This document shows, one piece after another, positions 9,889 to 19,020 of a stretch of DNA of 48,304 nucleotides. Source of the DNA: VYFG01 sp022827325 (GTDB taxonomy: Bacteria > Pseudomonadota > Gammaproteobacteria > Arenicellales > Poriferihabitantaceae); NCBI GenBank assembly GCA_022827325.1, contig JAJDTE010000177.1, positions 1 through 48,304 on the forward strand, given 5' to 3'. Below the pieces are notes generated by a model. That model worked only from the letters and a program-made list of their open reading frames with translations, was not told the DNA's origin and made no database searches. The position numbers and the translations under genes are program-made. Position 1 is the stretch's first letter. Every line of letters starts with the position of its first letter.

Positions 9889-10131
9889 TAAGAATGCACT
9901 TACGATTAAAGATGTAACGGAACTCTGTTTTCATGAAACATTGTCACTTATCAATAAAGAAGAAATTGAAATAATGCACGCGTAGTGGCATTAAACCCGA
10001 CCGGTCGACAAAGAGGCTTGAAGAAAAAACAGGGGGACACTTCAGCGTCTTCGGTCGATATTCTTTGGAATTAACACTCATCACTCCGCCGACAGGCACC
10101 CGGAGACGCGTTCCCCAGGGCATCCGGGGCT
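9889..10131. other. Island right edge, no gene recognised
   Basis: Composition changes from A/T-rich to G/C-rich at about 9985-10080, marking the right border of the island. The stretch lies between convergent genes (island gene 6 and tyrS). No classic Rho-independent terminator is seen. The segment ACAGGGGGACACTTCAG (10028-10044) resembles sequences often seen beside decayed transposon ends, but this is a weak impression. Confidence 0.4.
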
Positions 10132-11343
10132 TCAAGGACCCGCCTCCCCGATGCTGACCCTCACCCACTTCCTTTTTCCAATCTGCACCACGATCCGGAC
10201 ACCCGGCTGCAGCGATGTCTTGCCGTCACTGACGCGTTCGCCGTCGATGCGAACCGCGCCCTGGCGGATCATGCGGATCCCCTCGGACGTCGATTCTACC
10301 AGGCCGCTTTCCTTGAGCATGTTGGCCACGGGCATGCCGCCGGGTCCCGCACCCAGGCTCACCTCGGGCATGTCCTCGGGCGCCGCCCCCTTCCGGAAAC
10401 GCTCGATGAAGGTGCGCCTGGCCCCTTCCGCATCCCCCGCGCCATGGAAGCGCGCCACGATCTCCCCAGCCAGTTCGAACTTGACATCCCTTGGATTCCT
10501 GCCCTCGGCCACCTCTCCTTCAAGCCCGGAGATCTCCGCCAGCGAGCGGAAACTGAGCAACTCGAAATAGCGCCACATCAGGTCGTCGGAAATCGACATC
10601 AGCTTGCCGAACATCTCGTCCGGCGGCTCGGTGATGCCGACATAGTTGTCGAGGGACTTGGACATCTTGTTGACGCCGTCGAGTCCCTCGAGCAGGGGAA
10701 GCGTCATGACCACCTGGGGCTCCTGGCCCTCCTGTTTCTGCAGTTCCCGTCCCACCAGCAGGTTGAATTTCTGGTCCGTTCCCCCCAGTTCCACGTCCGC
10801 CTCAAGGGCCACGGAATCGTAACCCTGGGCCAGCGGATAGAGGAATTCGTGAACGGCGATGGACTGGTTGCCCGCAAAGCGCTTCTTGAAATCGTCACGC
10901 TCCAGCATCCGCGCTACGGTGTACCGGGAAGCCAGCCTGATCATGCCGTCCGCGCCGAGGGCGTCCATCCACTCGGAATTGAAGCGCACCATGGTCTGGT
11001 CGGGATCCAGAATCTTGAACACCTGCTTCTTGTAGGTCTCCGCATTGGCCTCGACCTGTTCCCTGGAAAGCGAGGGCCGGGTGGCGCTCTTGCCGCTCGG
11101 ATCACCGATCAGCCCGGTGAAGTCGCCGATCAGAAACACCACGATATGACCGAACTGCTGGAACTGCCGCATCTTGTTGAGGAGGACCGTATGGCCGAGA
11201 TGGAGATCCGGCGAGGTGGGGTCGAAACCGGCCTTGACCAGCAGCGGCCTTCCCTTGCGGAGCTTTTCCTCCAGCTCTTCCAGCAGGAGTATTTCCTCGG
11301 CGCCGCGTCCGAGTTCGGTCATTGTTTCGTGTTGTTCTTTCAT
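10132..11343 (-). CDS. tyrS: Tyrosyl-tRNA synthetase
   Basis: Class I aminoacyl-tRNA synthetase charging tRNA-Tyr in the cytosol. Seen: HLGH (48-51, the HIGH motif), tyrosine-pocket segments QGYDSV and GGTDQKFN, and KMSKS (226-230), followed by a C-terminal S4-like RNA-binding domain (VRIDGERV). At 403 residues it matches the longer TyrRS form found with mepM and anmK in gammaproteobacteria. The start was set at MKEQHETM because the family begins close to this; upstream codons in frame are not conserved-looking. It is divergent from mepM and heads toward the rRNA operon, from which it is now separated by the island. Confidence 0.95.
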   Translation of the reverse strand: MKEQHETMTELGRGAEEILLLEELEEKLRKGRPLLVKAGFDPTSPDLHLGHTVLLNKMRQFQQFGHIVVFLIGDFTGLIGDPSGKSATRPSLSREQVEANAETYKKQVFKILDPDQTMVRFNSEWMDALGADGMIRLASRYTVARMLERDDFKKRFAGNQSIAVHEFLYPLAQGYDSVALEADVELGGTDQKFNLLVGRELQKQEGQEPQVVMTLPLLEGLDGVNKMSKSLDNYVGITEPPDEMFGKLMSISDDLMWRYFELLSFRSLAEISGLEGEVAEGRNPRDVKFELAGEIVARFHGAGDAEGARRTFIERFRKGAAPEDMPEVSLGAGPGGMPVANMLKESGLVESTSEGIRMIRQGAVRIDGERVSDGKTSLQPGVRIVVQIGKRKWVRVSIGEAGP

Positions 11344-11735
11344 GAGCAGGAATATCGCCTCAACAGCCAACTGTAATCGAATTTTTACCAATCCGCGCCG
11401 GCTTGTGGCGGTTAATTTTTTTGACCTCGACCGGCTGAATGGGTAAAGTAGGGTTAGTGGGATTGCCACGCAATACGGCGATCACCAATGGTACATCCAT
11501 ACACCCCGCGATGGAGGCATTCTGTGCGCGGGTTTAATGGTGTGGCAATGGCTGTGGCGTCGTGTACGGCGACCCCTTTGATAACATGAAACGTAATTGT
11601 TTCATATCCGGATTCTGGATCTGACGGCGACGTTTATCCGACGTCAGCATCTCCATCGGCAATGCACCCACCAGGATTGGGATTGCCGGTAGCACTCCCC
11701 GGGCGGAGCCGGATTCCGGTGAAAATGCAACGATA
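11344..11735. promoter_or_regulatory. Divergent tyrS/mepM control region with inverted repeat
   Basis: A 392-base gap between divergent genes that must hold both promoters. It contains the inverted repeat ATGAAAC-6-GTTTCAT (11586-11605), whose size suits an operator for a dimeric regulator. No firm -35/-10 pair could be fixed. Confidence 0.4.
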
Positions 11736-13496
11736 ATGACAGCCAGGCTGCGACCAACCTTCCGGCTGGATCTCAAGGATCTGCCGCTTCGCCCTTCCAG
11801 GCCGTACGGGATGCGTGCCGGACTGATGGCGGTGGCCGGCCTGGCGTTGGCGGTCGTGGTGGTCCTTCTGTCTGCGACCATGATTGTCAAGAGCCCACCT
11901 GAACCGGTGGCGGGCTCCGCCGTCCCCGCAATCTCCGAGCCCAAGGTCGCGGTCGTGCCGAAACCCGAAGCCGCCGCCGTGGCGCCGCCGGCGGCTTTCG
12001 CGGAGAACCCTGTCAAACCTGACCCCGTGGAGGGCCCGGAACTGCCCATGGCGGACAACACCGCCCTGGTTCCCGCCACCCCTGCCGACGCCCCCCTCAA
12101 GCCGGAGGCCGACCCGGTCGACAGCCCCCCTGCTGCGCCTTTGCCGGCACAGGCAGGAACCCACGACACGGAGGAAGCTGCCGACAGGACGGAAGAGACC
12201 ACTGCGGACCGCCAGGCCCCCCGGCCCGATGGCCCGGATGACAGGATGCAGCTGGCCAGCCTGGCGCCGATGGTCACGAGGGAACAGGCATCACCGCTGG
12301 ACTACATCGTGGAAGACGAGTTCCCCGGCCTGGCAGGGAAAACCCCCGTCGACCCGCTGGAAGCCGTGCTTCGCGAAGGCGACTGGGTGACAGAAACCGT
12401 CCGCAAGAAGGACACCGTCTCGCACATCTTCAGACGCTTCGGAATCAGCACCCGGGAAGCCTATTCCCTGGTCAAGCTGGAGAATGCATCCGTCCTGAAC
12501 AAGATCAGGCCGGGCGAGGAAATACACGTCACCACGCTTCCACCCGAGGGCGACAGCAACCGCAAGCGCCTCGGGAAGCTGAAATACGACCTCGGGCGTT
12601 TCACCACCCTGCTGGTCCGCCGCCAGGACGACGGATATGTCGCCGATATTGTCCGGCGGCAACCCGAGATCCGCCATCAGACCGCCCAGGCGGTCATCGG
12701 CAGCAGCCTCATGGGCGCCGCAAAAAGGGCGGGAATTCCCTTCGAAGTGGTCTACTCGCTGGCCAACATTTTCGGCTGGCAGGTCGACTTTGCCAGGGAC
12801 ATACGGAGCGGGGACCGGTTCACGGTGATCTACGAGGAACAGTACCTGGATGACGAGCATGTCGGAAACGGCCAGGTGGTTGCAGCGGAACTGGTGACGA
12901 GGGACAAGTCCCTGCAGGCGGTGCGTCATGTGGATGACGACAACGTGGTGACCTACTATGCCCCTGACGGTGAAGGCATCCAGGGTTCGTTCCTGCGCTC
13001 CCCCATCCAGTTCGCCACGGTGACCTCCACATACAGCAAACGCCGTCTGCACCCGATCCAGAAAGTATGGAAGGCCCACAAGGGCGTGGATTACGGCGCC
13101 CCCATGAATACGCCGGTCCGGTCCACCGGGGACGGGGTGGTGGAATTCACCGGTTCAAAGACAGGCTACGGCCGCACGGTGATACTCCGTCACGGAGCGA
13201 AATACCAGACGCTCTACGCCCATCTCAACCGCTACCACAAGGATCTGCACATCGGCAAGCGCGTCAAGCAGGGCGAGGTCATTGGCTACGTGGGCACGTC
13301 GGGATGGTCGACCGGGCCGCACCTGCATTATGAATTCCGCGTCGACGGGCACCACAAGAATCCCCTCACCGTGGAACTGCCCAAGTCCCTGCCCATCGAC
13401 CGGCGGTTCAGGGATGACTTCGCCCGGGTGGCCGCACACTGGGTGGCGCAGCTCGAAAACGTCAGCCAGACATCCCTGGCCCAGAACGATTCCTGA
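11736..13496 (+). CDS. mepM: Murein DD-endopeptidase, M23 family (MepM-like)
   Basis: Periplasmic zinc peptidase that cuts peptide cross-links in peptidoglycan to let new strands in. Layout over 586 residues: cytoplasmic basic start, one membrane anchor (about 28-50), a long Pro/Ala/Glu-rich periplasmic linker (55-170), a LysM/OapA-like region (KKDTVSHIFRRFGIS) and a second domain, then the C-terminal M23 domain with zinc ligands HKGVDYG (H448, D452) and HLH (529-531). The linker is longer than in E. coli MepM. The gene order with tyrS upstream and anmK downstream is conserved in Pseudomonas-like genomes and links it to cell-wall turnover. Confidence 0.9.
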   Translation: MTARLRPTFRLDLKDLPLRPSRPYGMRAGLMAVAGLALAVVVVLLSATMIVKSPPEPVAGSAVPAISEPKVAVVPKPEAAAVAPPAAFAENPVKPDPVEGPELPMADNTALVPATPADAPLKPEADPVDSPPAAPLPAQAGTHDTEEAADRTEETTADRQAPRPDGPDDRMQLASLAPMVTREQASPLDYIVEDEFPGLAGKTPVDPLEAVLREGDWVTETVRKKDTVSHIFRRFGISTREAYSLVKLENASVLNKIRPGEEIHVTTLPPEGDSNRKRLGKLKYDLGRFTTLLVRRQDDGYVADIVRRQPEIRHQTAQAVIGSSLMGAAKRAGIPFEVVYSLANIFGWQVDFARDIRSGDRFTVIYEEQYLDDEHVGNGQVVAAELVTRDKSLQAVRHVDDDNVVTYYAPDGEGIQGSFLRSPIQFATVTSTYSKRRLHPIQKVWKAHKGVDYGAPMNTPVRSTGDGVVEFTGSKTGYGRTVILRHGAKYQTLYAHLNRYHKDLHIGKRVKQGEVIGYVGTSGWSTGPHLHYEFRVDGHHKNPLTVELPKSLPIDRRFRDDFARVAAHWVAQLENVSQTSLAQNDS

Positions 13497-13574
13497 ACCC
13501 CGTACCGGGCGCATCTCGCCGGCCCCCGCCGCCGCGGCAGGACCGGCTGTAACCGAAGGGGCAGGAGCGGTGGA

Positions 13575-14669
13575 ATGACTTACGCGATCGGAATCATGTC
13601 CGGCACCAGCGTGGATGCCGTCGATGCCGTGCTGCTGGAGATTCCGCCGGACGGGAACCCCGAGCTCAGGGAGACCGCAACCCGCGACTTCCCGGCCGAA
13701 TTGCGGCACACCGTCCTCGGCCTGATGACCCCCGGCGAAAATGAGATCGACCAGGCCTGCCGGGTCCATGTCGAGCTGGGGGAACTGTACGCGGAAATCG
13801 CCCTGGACCTGGTCGAGCGGGCCGGCAGCGATGCCGTCAGCGTGATCGGGTGCCATGGCCAGACCGTGCGGCACCGGCCCGACGGCCCCCATCCCTTTAC
13901 GCTGCAACTGGGCAGCGGTGCGGTCATCGCGGGACGCACCGGCATTCCCACGGTGACCGACTTTCGCAGTGCCGACATCGCCGCCGGGGGACAGGGCGCA
14001 CCGTTCGCGCCGTTCTTCCACCGCGCGGTGTTCTCCAGCGACACGTCCTGCCGGGCGATTGTCAATCTCGGCGGCATCGCCAATGTCACGCTGCTGCCAC
14101 GCGACCGGTCAGGGCCGGTCACCGGGTTCGACACCGGGCCGGCCAACTGCCTCATGGATCTGTGGACCCGGCGGCACCTCGCGAAGCCGTTCGACGAATC
14201 CGGTGCCTGGGCGGCCGGGGGAGCGCCCGATGAACACCTGCTCGGGCGGATGCTGGCCGACCCCTACTTTTCCAGGCCCCCCCCGAAAAGCACCGGCAGG
14301 GAATATTTCAGCGGGGCGTGGCTGGACCGGGCCCTGGCCGGTTCCGGCGAAACCGTCTCCCCGGCGAACGTGCAGGCCACACTTGCCATGCTGACCGCCA
14401 GGAGCATCTCCGGCCAGTTGCCGACGGCGGTGGACGCCATGTACCTGTGCGGCGGCGGGTGCGCGAACCCGCACCTCAGGGCCCTGCTGGGAGAAGAGAG
14501 CGGTCTGCCCGTGGACGACACCTCGGCCCTGGGATGGCCCCCGGAATGGATCGAGGCGGCCGCTTTCGGCTGGATGGCACTGGCCACCCTGAATCAATCT
14601 CCGAGCACCCTGCCATCGGTGACGGGGGCGAGCCGCACCACCATCGCCGGCGCCATCCATTACCCCTGA
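13575..14669 (+). CDS. anmK: Anhydro-N-acetylmuramic acid kinase
   Basis: Recycles cell-wall sugar: converts 1,6-anhydro-MurNAc plus ATP to MurNAc-6-phosphate in the cytosol. At 364 residues it matches the family length. Seen: phosphate-binding start GIMSGTSVDAVD, catalytic-region segment ADIAAGGQGAPF, GGIANVT, FDTGPANCLMD, and the late CGGGCANPHL motif. It lies 78 bases after the murein endopeptidase gene, so the two may be co-transcribed for murein release and recycling. Confidence 0.95.
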   Translation: MTYAIGIMSGTSVDAVDAVLLEIPPDGNPELRETATRDFPAELRHTVLGLMTPGENEIDQACRVHVELGELYAEIALDLVERAGSDAVSVIGCHGQTVRHRPDGPHPFTLQLGSGAVIAGRTGIPTVTDFRSADIAAGGQGAPFAPFFHRAVFSSDTSCRAIVNLGGIANVTLLPRDRSGPVTGFDTGPANCLMDLWTRRHLAKPFDESGAWAAGGAPDEHLLGRMLADPYFSRPPPKSTGREYFSGAWLDRALAGSGETVSPANVQATLAMLTARSISGQLPTAVDAMYLCGGGCANPHLRALLGEESGLPVDDTSALGWPPEWIEAAAFGWMALATLNQSPSTLPSVTGASRTTIAGAIHYP

Positions 14670-14969
14670 CCCGGCGGGCTCCCTCCATCGGGCACCGGAA
14701 CCGCCCCCCGTACGCGCCCGGGGGCGATCGGCATGCCCGCCACGTGATGAATCCTTGAAATCAGTTCGGGAAGTCCGATACAGTCCAGCCGTGGATCATC
14801 AGGGGTTTCCCGTTATTCCCGCCAGGATTGGCCTGGCGGCTTCCATCACCCCTGACGGTCCCGGACCCTGGTGCATCATCCGCCATGGCCGGACCGGCCA
14901 GGATCACCGCTGTCCCCGCAGTTCATTCATGGACATCAGCCAGATACACACCCGTACCCGGACACCAAC
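14670..14969. other. Gap between anmK and ridA, no gene recognised
   Basis: 300 bases. A weak promoter-like TTGAAA (14755-14760) followed 16 bases later by GATACA could serve ridA-recG. Short frames here lack ribosome sites and recognisable products. Confidence 0.35.
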
Positions 14970-15362
14970 ATGACCCGTCGAAGAATCATCCGCACCGACC
15001 AGGCGCCCGACGCCATCGGCACCTATTCCCAGGCTGTCCAGACAGGGAATACCCTCTACATCTCAGGCCAGATACCCCTTGTTCCTGCCACCATGGAGCC
15101 GGACACGGAAACGTTCGAGGCGGCGGCAAGACGGGTATTCAGCAATCTCAAGGCGGTCGCGGAGGCGGCGGGCGGGTCCCTGGACGACGCGGTGAAGATC
15201 AATATATCTATGACCGATCTGGCCAATTTCGCCACGGTGAACCAGGTCATGGCGGAGTTCTTCTCGGAGCCCTATCCCGCCAGGGCCGCCGTGGGAGTCG
15301 CCTCTCTGCCCAAGGGGGTTCCGATCGAGATCGAGGCGATCCTGGTGCTGGATCAGGACTGA
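14970..15362 (+). CDS. ridA: RidA family enamine/imine deaminase
   Basis: Hydrolyses reactive 2-aminoacrylate and related enamines made by PLP enzymes, protecting them. The 130-residue product has the family's YSQAV (about 18-22), LYISGQIP, and the late RAAVGVASLPKG segment with the substrate-binding arginine (R of PARAAVGV), and ends in the usual IEIEAI strand. The start at ATG 14970 gives the normal RidA length; upstream codons are not family-like. It is 12 bases before recG, the same pairing seen in many gammaproteobacteria after spoT. Confidence 0.93.
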   Translation: MTRRRIIRTDQAPDAIGTYSQAVQTGNTLYISGQIPLVPATMEPDTETFEAAARRVFSNLKAVAEAAGGSLDDAVKINISMTDLANFATVNQVMAEFFSEPYPARAAVGVASLPKGVPIEIEAILVLDQD

Positions 15363-15374
15363 CCGGGCAATTTA

Positions 15375-17441
15375 CTGGAATCACATCCACTGACATCGCT
15401 GCGGGGCATCGGTCCCCAACTCGCGTCCCGGCTGGAGCGGTTGGGAATCCGCGAGCCCCGGGACCTGTTGTTCCACCTCCCGATCCGTTACCAGGACCGG
15501 ACCCGTGTCACACCCATCGGCGGCCTGCGGCCCGGGATGGACGCGGTCATCGTCGGGCGGATCGAACTGGCGGATGTACACTACGGACGCCGCCGGAGCC
15601 TGCTGGTGCAGATATCCGACGAAACCGGCCTGCTGACCCTGCGTTTCTTCCATTTCAGCCAGCAACAGCAACGGGGATTCATCCGCGGGCACTGGATCTG
15701 CTGCTTCGGCGATGCCAGGCCCGGGCCCGGCAGGCTGGAGATGGTGCATCCGGAATACCGCATCAGCAAGGCCCCTCCCGAATCCCCGACCCGGGAATCC
15801 CTGACCCCGGTCTACCCTGCGACCGAGGGCATCGGGCCCAACCTGATCAGGAGCCTGGTCGGTGACGCCCTGAACAGGATCGGCGCATTCTGTGAGGAAC
15901 CCATCCCGCCACAGGCGCGCGAACGCTTCGACCTGGCAGGCACATGGGACGCCATCCGCTACCTGCACCAGCCGCCGCCGGACACGGACACCTCCGCCCT
16001 TTCCGAAGGCATGCATCCCATGCAAAGACGCCTGGCACTGGAGGAACTGACTGCCCATCGCCTTGCCCTGCTCGGGATCAGGAAACAGCGGCAGGTCCTG
16101 TCCGCACCGGCGTTCCCGGGGAAATCCCCATCGTGGAAGAGGCTCGAGCCGCGGCTCGGATTCACACTGACGGGCGCCCAGCGGCGGGTCATCGGTGAAA
16201 TCCTCGAGGACCTGGGCCGGAGCAAACCCGCCCTCAGGCTGATCCAGGGGGATGTGGGGTCGGGCAAGACCGTGGTCGCCGCCGCCGCCGCTCTCCATGC
16301 CATTGACGCCGGCTACCAGGTCGCGCTCATGGCGCCCACCGAACTGCTCGCGGAACAGCATCGCAACAATTTCGTCCAGTGGTTCGAGGCCATCGGTATC
16401 GACGTTGAATGGCTGGTGGGGAAACTGCCCGCCGCCGAAAGGCGCCGCACCCTGGGCGCCATCTCATCCGGGGATGCATCCATGGCGGTCGGCACCCATG
16501 CGCTGTTCCAGGAACAGGTGTCATTCAACCGGCTGGGACTGATCATCGTCGACGAACAGCACCGCTTTGGCGTGGATCAGCGGCTCGCCCTGCGGGGCAA
16601 GGGCGAGAATGACACCACCGCTCCCCATCAGCTGATCATGAGCGCCACCCCGATTCCGCGATCCCTGGCGATGATATTCTACGCGGATCTGGATGTGTCC
16701 AGCGTCGACGAACTGCCGCCCGGCCGAAAGCCGGTCAACACCGTGGTGATGCCGGACACGCGACGTGAGGAAATCATGCGGCGGATTGATGCAGTCTGCG
16801 CGAAGGGGCAACAGGTGTACTGGGTCTGCCCGCTGATCGAGGAATCCGAAAAGCTGCAGGCCCAGGCCGCTACGGAGACCAGGAGCGTGCTGGCGTCACA
16901 GCTGGACAGCCTGCGCATCGGGCTGGTCCATGGCCGCCTCAAGGCCGCGGAAAAGGATCGGATCATGCATGCCTTCCGTGAAGGCGAATACGATCTGCTG
17001 GTGGCCACCACGGTGATCGAGGTGGGCGTGGACGTGCCCAACGCATGCCTGATGGTCATTGAAAACGCGGAACGCCTGGGACTCGCCCAGCTGCACCAGC
17101 TGCGCGGCCGGGTCGGCAGGGGGGCGGAGCAGGCAAACTGCGTGCTGCTCTACAAGCCCCCCCTTGGCCGGCAGGCAAAGGAACGCCTGGCCCTGCTCAG
17201 GGAAAGCAACGATGGATTCGTCATCGCACAAAAGGACCTGGAACAGCGTGGACCCGGGGAACTGCTGGGAACCCGCCAGACCGGGCTGCAACAGATGCGC
17301 ATCGCGGATCCGTGGCGCGACCGGGACCTGCTTTCACAGGCCGGGGCGCTGGCCGACAACCTGCAAAGGCACCACCCCGACGCCGTCGACCCCCTGGTCA
17401 GCCAGTGGATCCGGCGCACCGATGCCTACGCCAATGTCTGA
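15375..17441 (+). CDS. recG: ATP-dependent DNA helicase RecG, probable non-ATG start
   Basis: Branch-migrating helicase that reverses stalled forks and processes Holliday junctions. Wedge (OB) domain at the N-terminus, then motor motifs GDVGSGKT (292-299), DEQH (393-396), SATPIPR and the TRG-region VGRGAEQANC. The conserved N-terminal helix LTSLRGIGPQLASRLERLGI is encoded from 15384 on, but the frame has no ATG, GTG or TTG between the in-frame stop of ridA (15360-15362) and a TTG at 15441 that lies inside this helix. I therefore place the start at CTG 15375, with low certainty on the start only. If TTG 15441 is used, the first helix is lost. Confidence 0.9.
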   Translation: MESHPLTSLRGIGPQLASRLERLGIREPRDLLFHLPIRYQDRTRVTPIGGLRPGMDAVIVGRIELADVHYGRRRSLLVQISDETGLLTLRFFHFSQQQQRGFIRGHWICCFGDARPGPGRLEMVHPEYRISKAPPESPTRESLTPVYPATEGIGPNLIRSLVGDALNRIGAFCEEPIPPQARERFDLAGTWDAIRYLHQPPPDTDTSALSEGMHPMQRRLALEELTAHRLALLGIRKQRQVLSAPAFPGKSPSWKRLEPRLGFTLTGAQRRVIGEILEDLGRSKPALRLIQGDVGSGKTVVAAAAALHAIDAGYQVALMAPTELLAEQHRNNFVQWFEAIGIDVEWLVGKLPAAERRRTLGAISSGDASMAVGTHALFQEQVSFNRLGLIIVDEQHRFGVDQRLALRGKGENDTTAPHQLIMSATPIPRSLAMIFYADLDVSSVDELPPGRKPVNTVVMPDTRREEIMRRIDAVCAKGQQVYWVCPLIEESEKLQAQAATETRSVLASQLDSLRIGLVHGRLKAAEKDRIMHAFREGEYDLLVATTVIEVGVDVPNACLMVIENAERLGLAQLHQLRGRVGRGAEQANCVLLYKPPLGRQAKERLALLRESNDGFVIAQKDLEQRGPGELLGTRQTGLQQMRIADPWRDRDLLSQAGALADNLQRHHPDAVDPLVSQWIRRTDAYANV

Positions 17442-17462
17442 GGGACCGGAGGACCGCCGCAG

Positions 17463-18314
17463 ATGATCGGCCCCTACCTGCGCCTGATCAGGATGGACCG
17501 GCCCATCGGAACGTTCCTGCTCCTTTGGCCCACCCTCTGGGCGCTGTGGCTGGCGGGCGACGGGGCCCCGGACCCCACCGTGGTCCTGATCTTCGTCGCC
17601 GGCACCTTCGTCATGCGGGCCGCAGGCTGCGCGATCAACGACTATGCCGACCGGCATATCGATGCCCATGTCGCCCGGACCAGCAACCGCCCGCTGGCCA
17701 CCGGCGAACTGCTGCCCTGGCAGGCGCTGGCAACCTTCGGCGTTCTGCTGGCCGGCGCCTTCACCCTGGTCTGGCAGCTCAATGCCCTCACCATCTGGCT
17801 ATCCGTCGCCGGGGCCCTGGTGGCGGTGGTCTATCCGTTCACGAAACGGGTCACCCACCTGCCCCAGCTGGTGCTCGGCGTGGCCTTCTCCTGGGGCATC
17901 CCGATGGCCTACGCCGCGGTGGGTGGACGCCTGCCGGTGGAGGCCCTGGTCCTGTTCCTGGCCAACTTTGCCTGGATCGTCGCCTATGACACCCAGTACG
18001 CCATGGCCGACCGCGAGGATGACGTGCTGATCGGCGTCAAGTCCACCGCAATCCTGTTCGGCAAATGGGACAACCTCGTCGTCGGACTTCTGCATCTGGC
18101 GGCCCTGGCCGTGCTCTATGGCATCGGCTGGCAGCGCGGCTTCGGCTGGCACTACGATCTCGGCCTCATGTCTGCGGCCGCGTTCGCCGTCTATCAGCAG
18201 CACCTCTGCCGGAACCGCGACAGGGACCTGTGCTTCCGGGCCTTCCTGAACAACAACTGGTTCGGCGCCATGGTCTTCGCCGGCATTGTGCTTGGACTGC
18301 TGGGTCCCGGCTGA
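17463..18314 (+). CDS. ubiA: 4-hydroxybenzoate octaprenyltransferase
   Basis: Integral inner-membrane enzyme that joins the polyprenyl tail to 4-hydroxybenzoate in ubiquinone synthesis. Seen in 283 residues: the first aspartate motif NDYADRHID (59-67), followed by TSNRPLATG, the second motif YAMADREDD (about 180-188), and multiple hydrophobic helices. It begins 21 bases after recG. No ubiC lies beside it in this window. The organism thus makes ubiquinone and respires. Confidence 0.95.
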   Translation: MIGPYLRLIRMDRPIGTFLLLWPTLWALWLAGDGAPDPTVVLIFVAGTFVMRAAGCAINDYADRHIDAHVARTSNRPLATGELLPWQALATFGVLLAGAFTLVWQLNALTIWLSVAGALVAVVYPFTKRVTHLPQLVLGVAFSWGIPMAYAAVGGRLPVEALVLFLANFAWIVAYDTQYAMADREDDVLIGVKSTAILFGKWDNLVVGLLHLAALAVLYGIGWQRGFGWHYDLGLMSAAAFAVYQQHLCRNRDRDLCFRAFLNNNWFGAMVFAGIVLGLLGPG

Positions 18315-18367
18315 ACCGGCCGCCGGCGGCATTGTGGCGCTCTACCGGAAACCGATATGATCATGGC

Positions 18368-18916
18368 ATGACGCTCGACACATCCATCCGTTTCTGCAAC
18401 ACCTGCGGCGCAGGCATCAAGATTGCCATACCTGACGGGGATACCCGTGAACGTCACGTCTGCCACGACTGCGGCAGTATCCAGTACCAGAATCCGAAAA
18501 TAGTCACGGGCTGCGTGCCGCTGTGGCAGGACCGCATCCTGCTTTGCCGGCGGGCGATCGAACCCCGCCTGGGCCTCTGGACGGTTCCCGCCGGATTCAT
18601 GGAAAACAATGAAACCCTGGCCGAAGGGGCGGTGCGCGAGACGTTGGAGGAAGCCTGCGCGCCGGTCAGCGACATCCGGCTGTTCGGGGTCTACAGCCTC
18701 CCGAGGATCAGCCAGGTGTACGTCATGTTCCTCGGAAATCTCCTGCGGGAGAACGGATTCGACGTCGGCGCGGAAACCCTGGAGGTGCGGCTGTTCCGCG
18801 AGGACGAGATCCCCTGGGACGAAATGGCGTTCCGGGTCGTGGAAACCACCCTGAAACGGTACCTGGGAGAGCGGGAAAATGGCGGATTCTCCATCGCCCT
18901 GACAGACCTGCATTGA
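18368..18916 (+). CDS. NUDIX hydrolase with N-terminal zinc ribbon
   Basis: A 182-residue protein with a four-cysteine zinc ribbon (CNTC at 10-13, CHDC at 32-35) then a NUDIX box, GFMENNETLAEGAVRETLEE (about 77-96), matching Gx5Ex7REUxEE. This zinc-ribbon NUDIX arrangement resembles NudC-like and related ADP-ribose or nucleotide-sugar pyrophosphatases, but the NudC NADH motif (SQPWPFPxS) is not seen, so the substrate is open. It follows ubiA closely, and a 333-base A/T-rich gap separates it from priA. Confidence 0.88.
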   Translation: MTLDTSIRFCNTCGAGIKIAIPDGDTRERHVCHDCGSIQYQNPKIVTGCVPLWQDRILLCRRAIEPRLGLWTVPAGFMENNETLAEGAVRETLEEACAPVSDIRLFGVYSLPRISQVYVMFLGNLLRENGFDVGAETLEVRLFREDEIPWDEMAFRVVETTLKRYLGERENGGFSIALTDLH

Positions 18917-19020
18917 CCGAAAATTTTTCGAAACCGTTTCCATCGACGGTTCCCGGGGGTGCTAACTGATTGATTCTGAACCACCTGCAACAGTGACTTT
19001 GCCGCGCCCGGTCAGCGAAG

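Noticed and set aside
10444..11376. Long plus-strand frame opposite tyrS
   Set aside because: Antisense shadow of tyrS caused by high GC; no family-like sequence and no ribosome site.
11534..12277. Minus-strand frame rich in Ser/Gly/Ala over the mepM start
   Set aside because: Shadow of the low-complexity linker of the real M23 peptidase gene.
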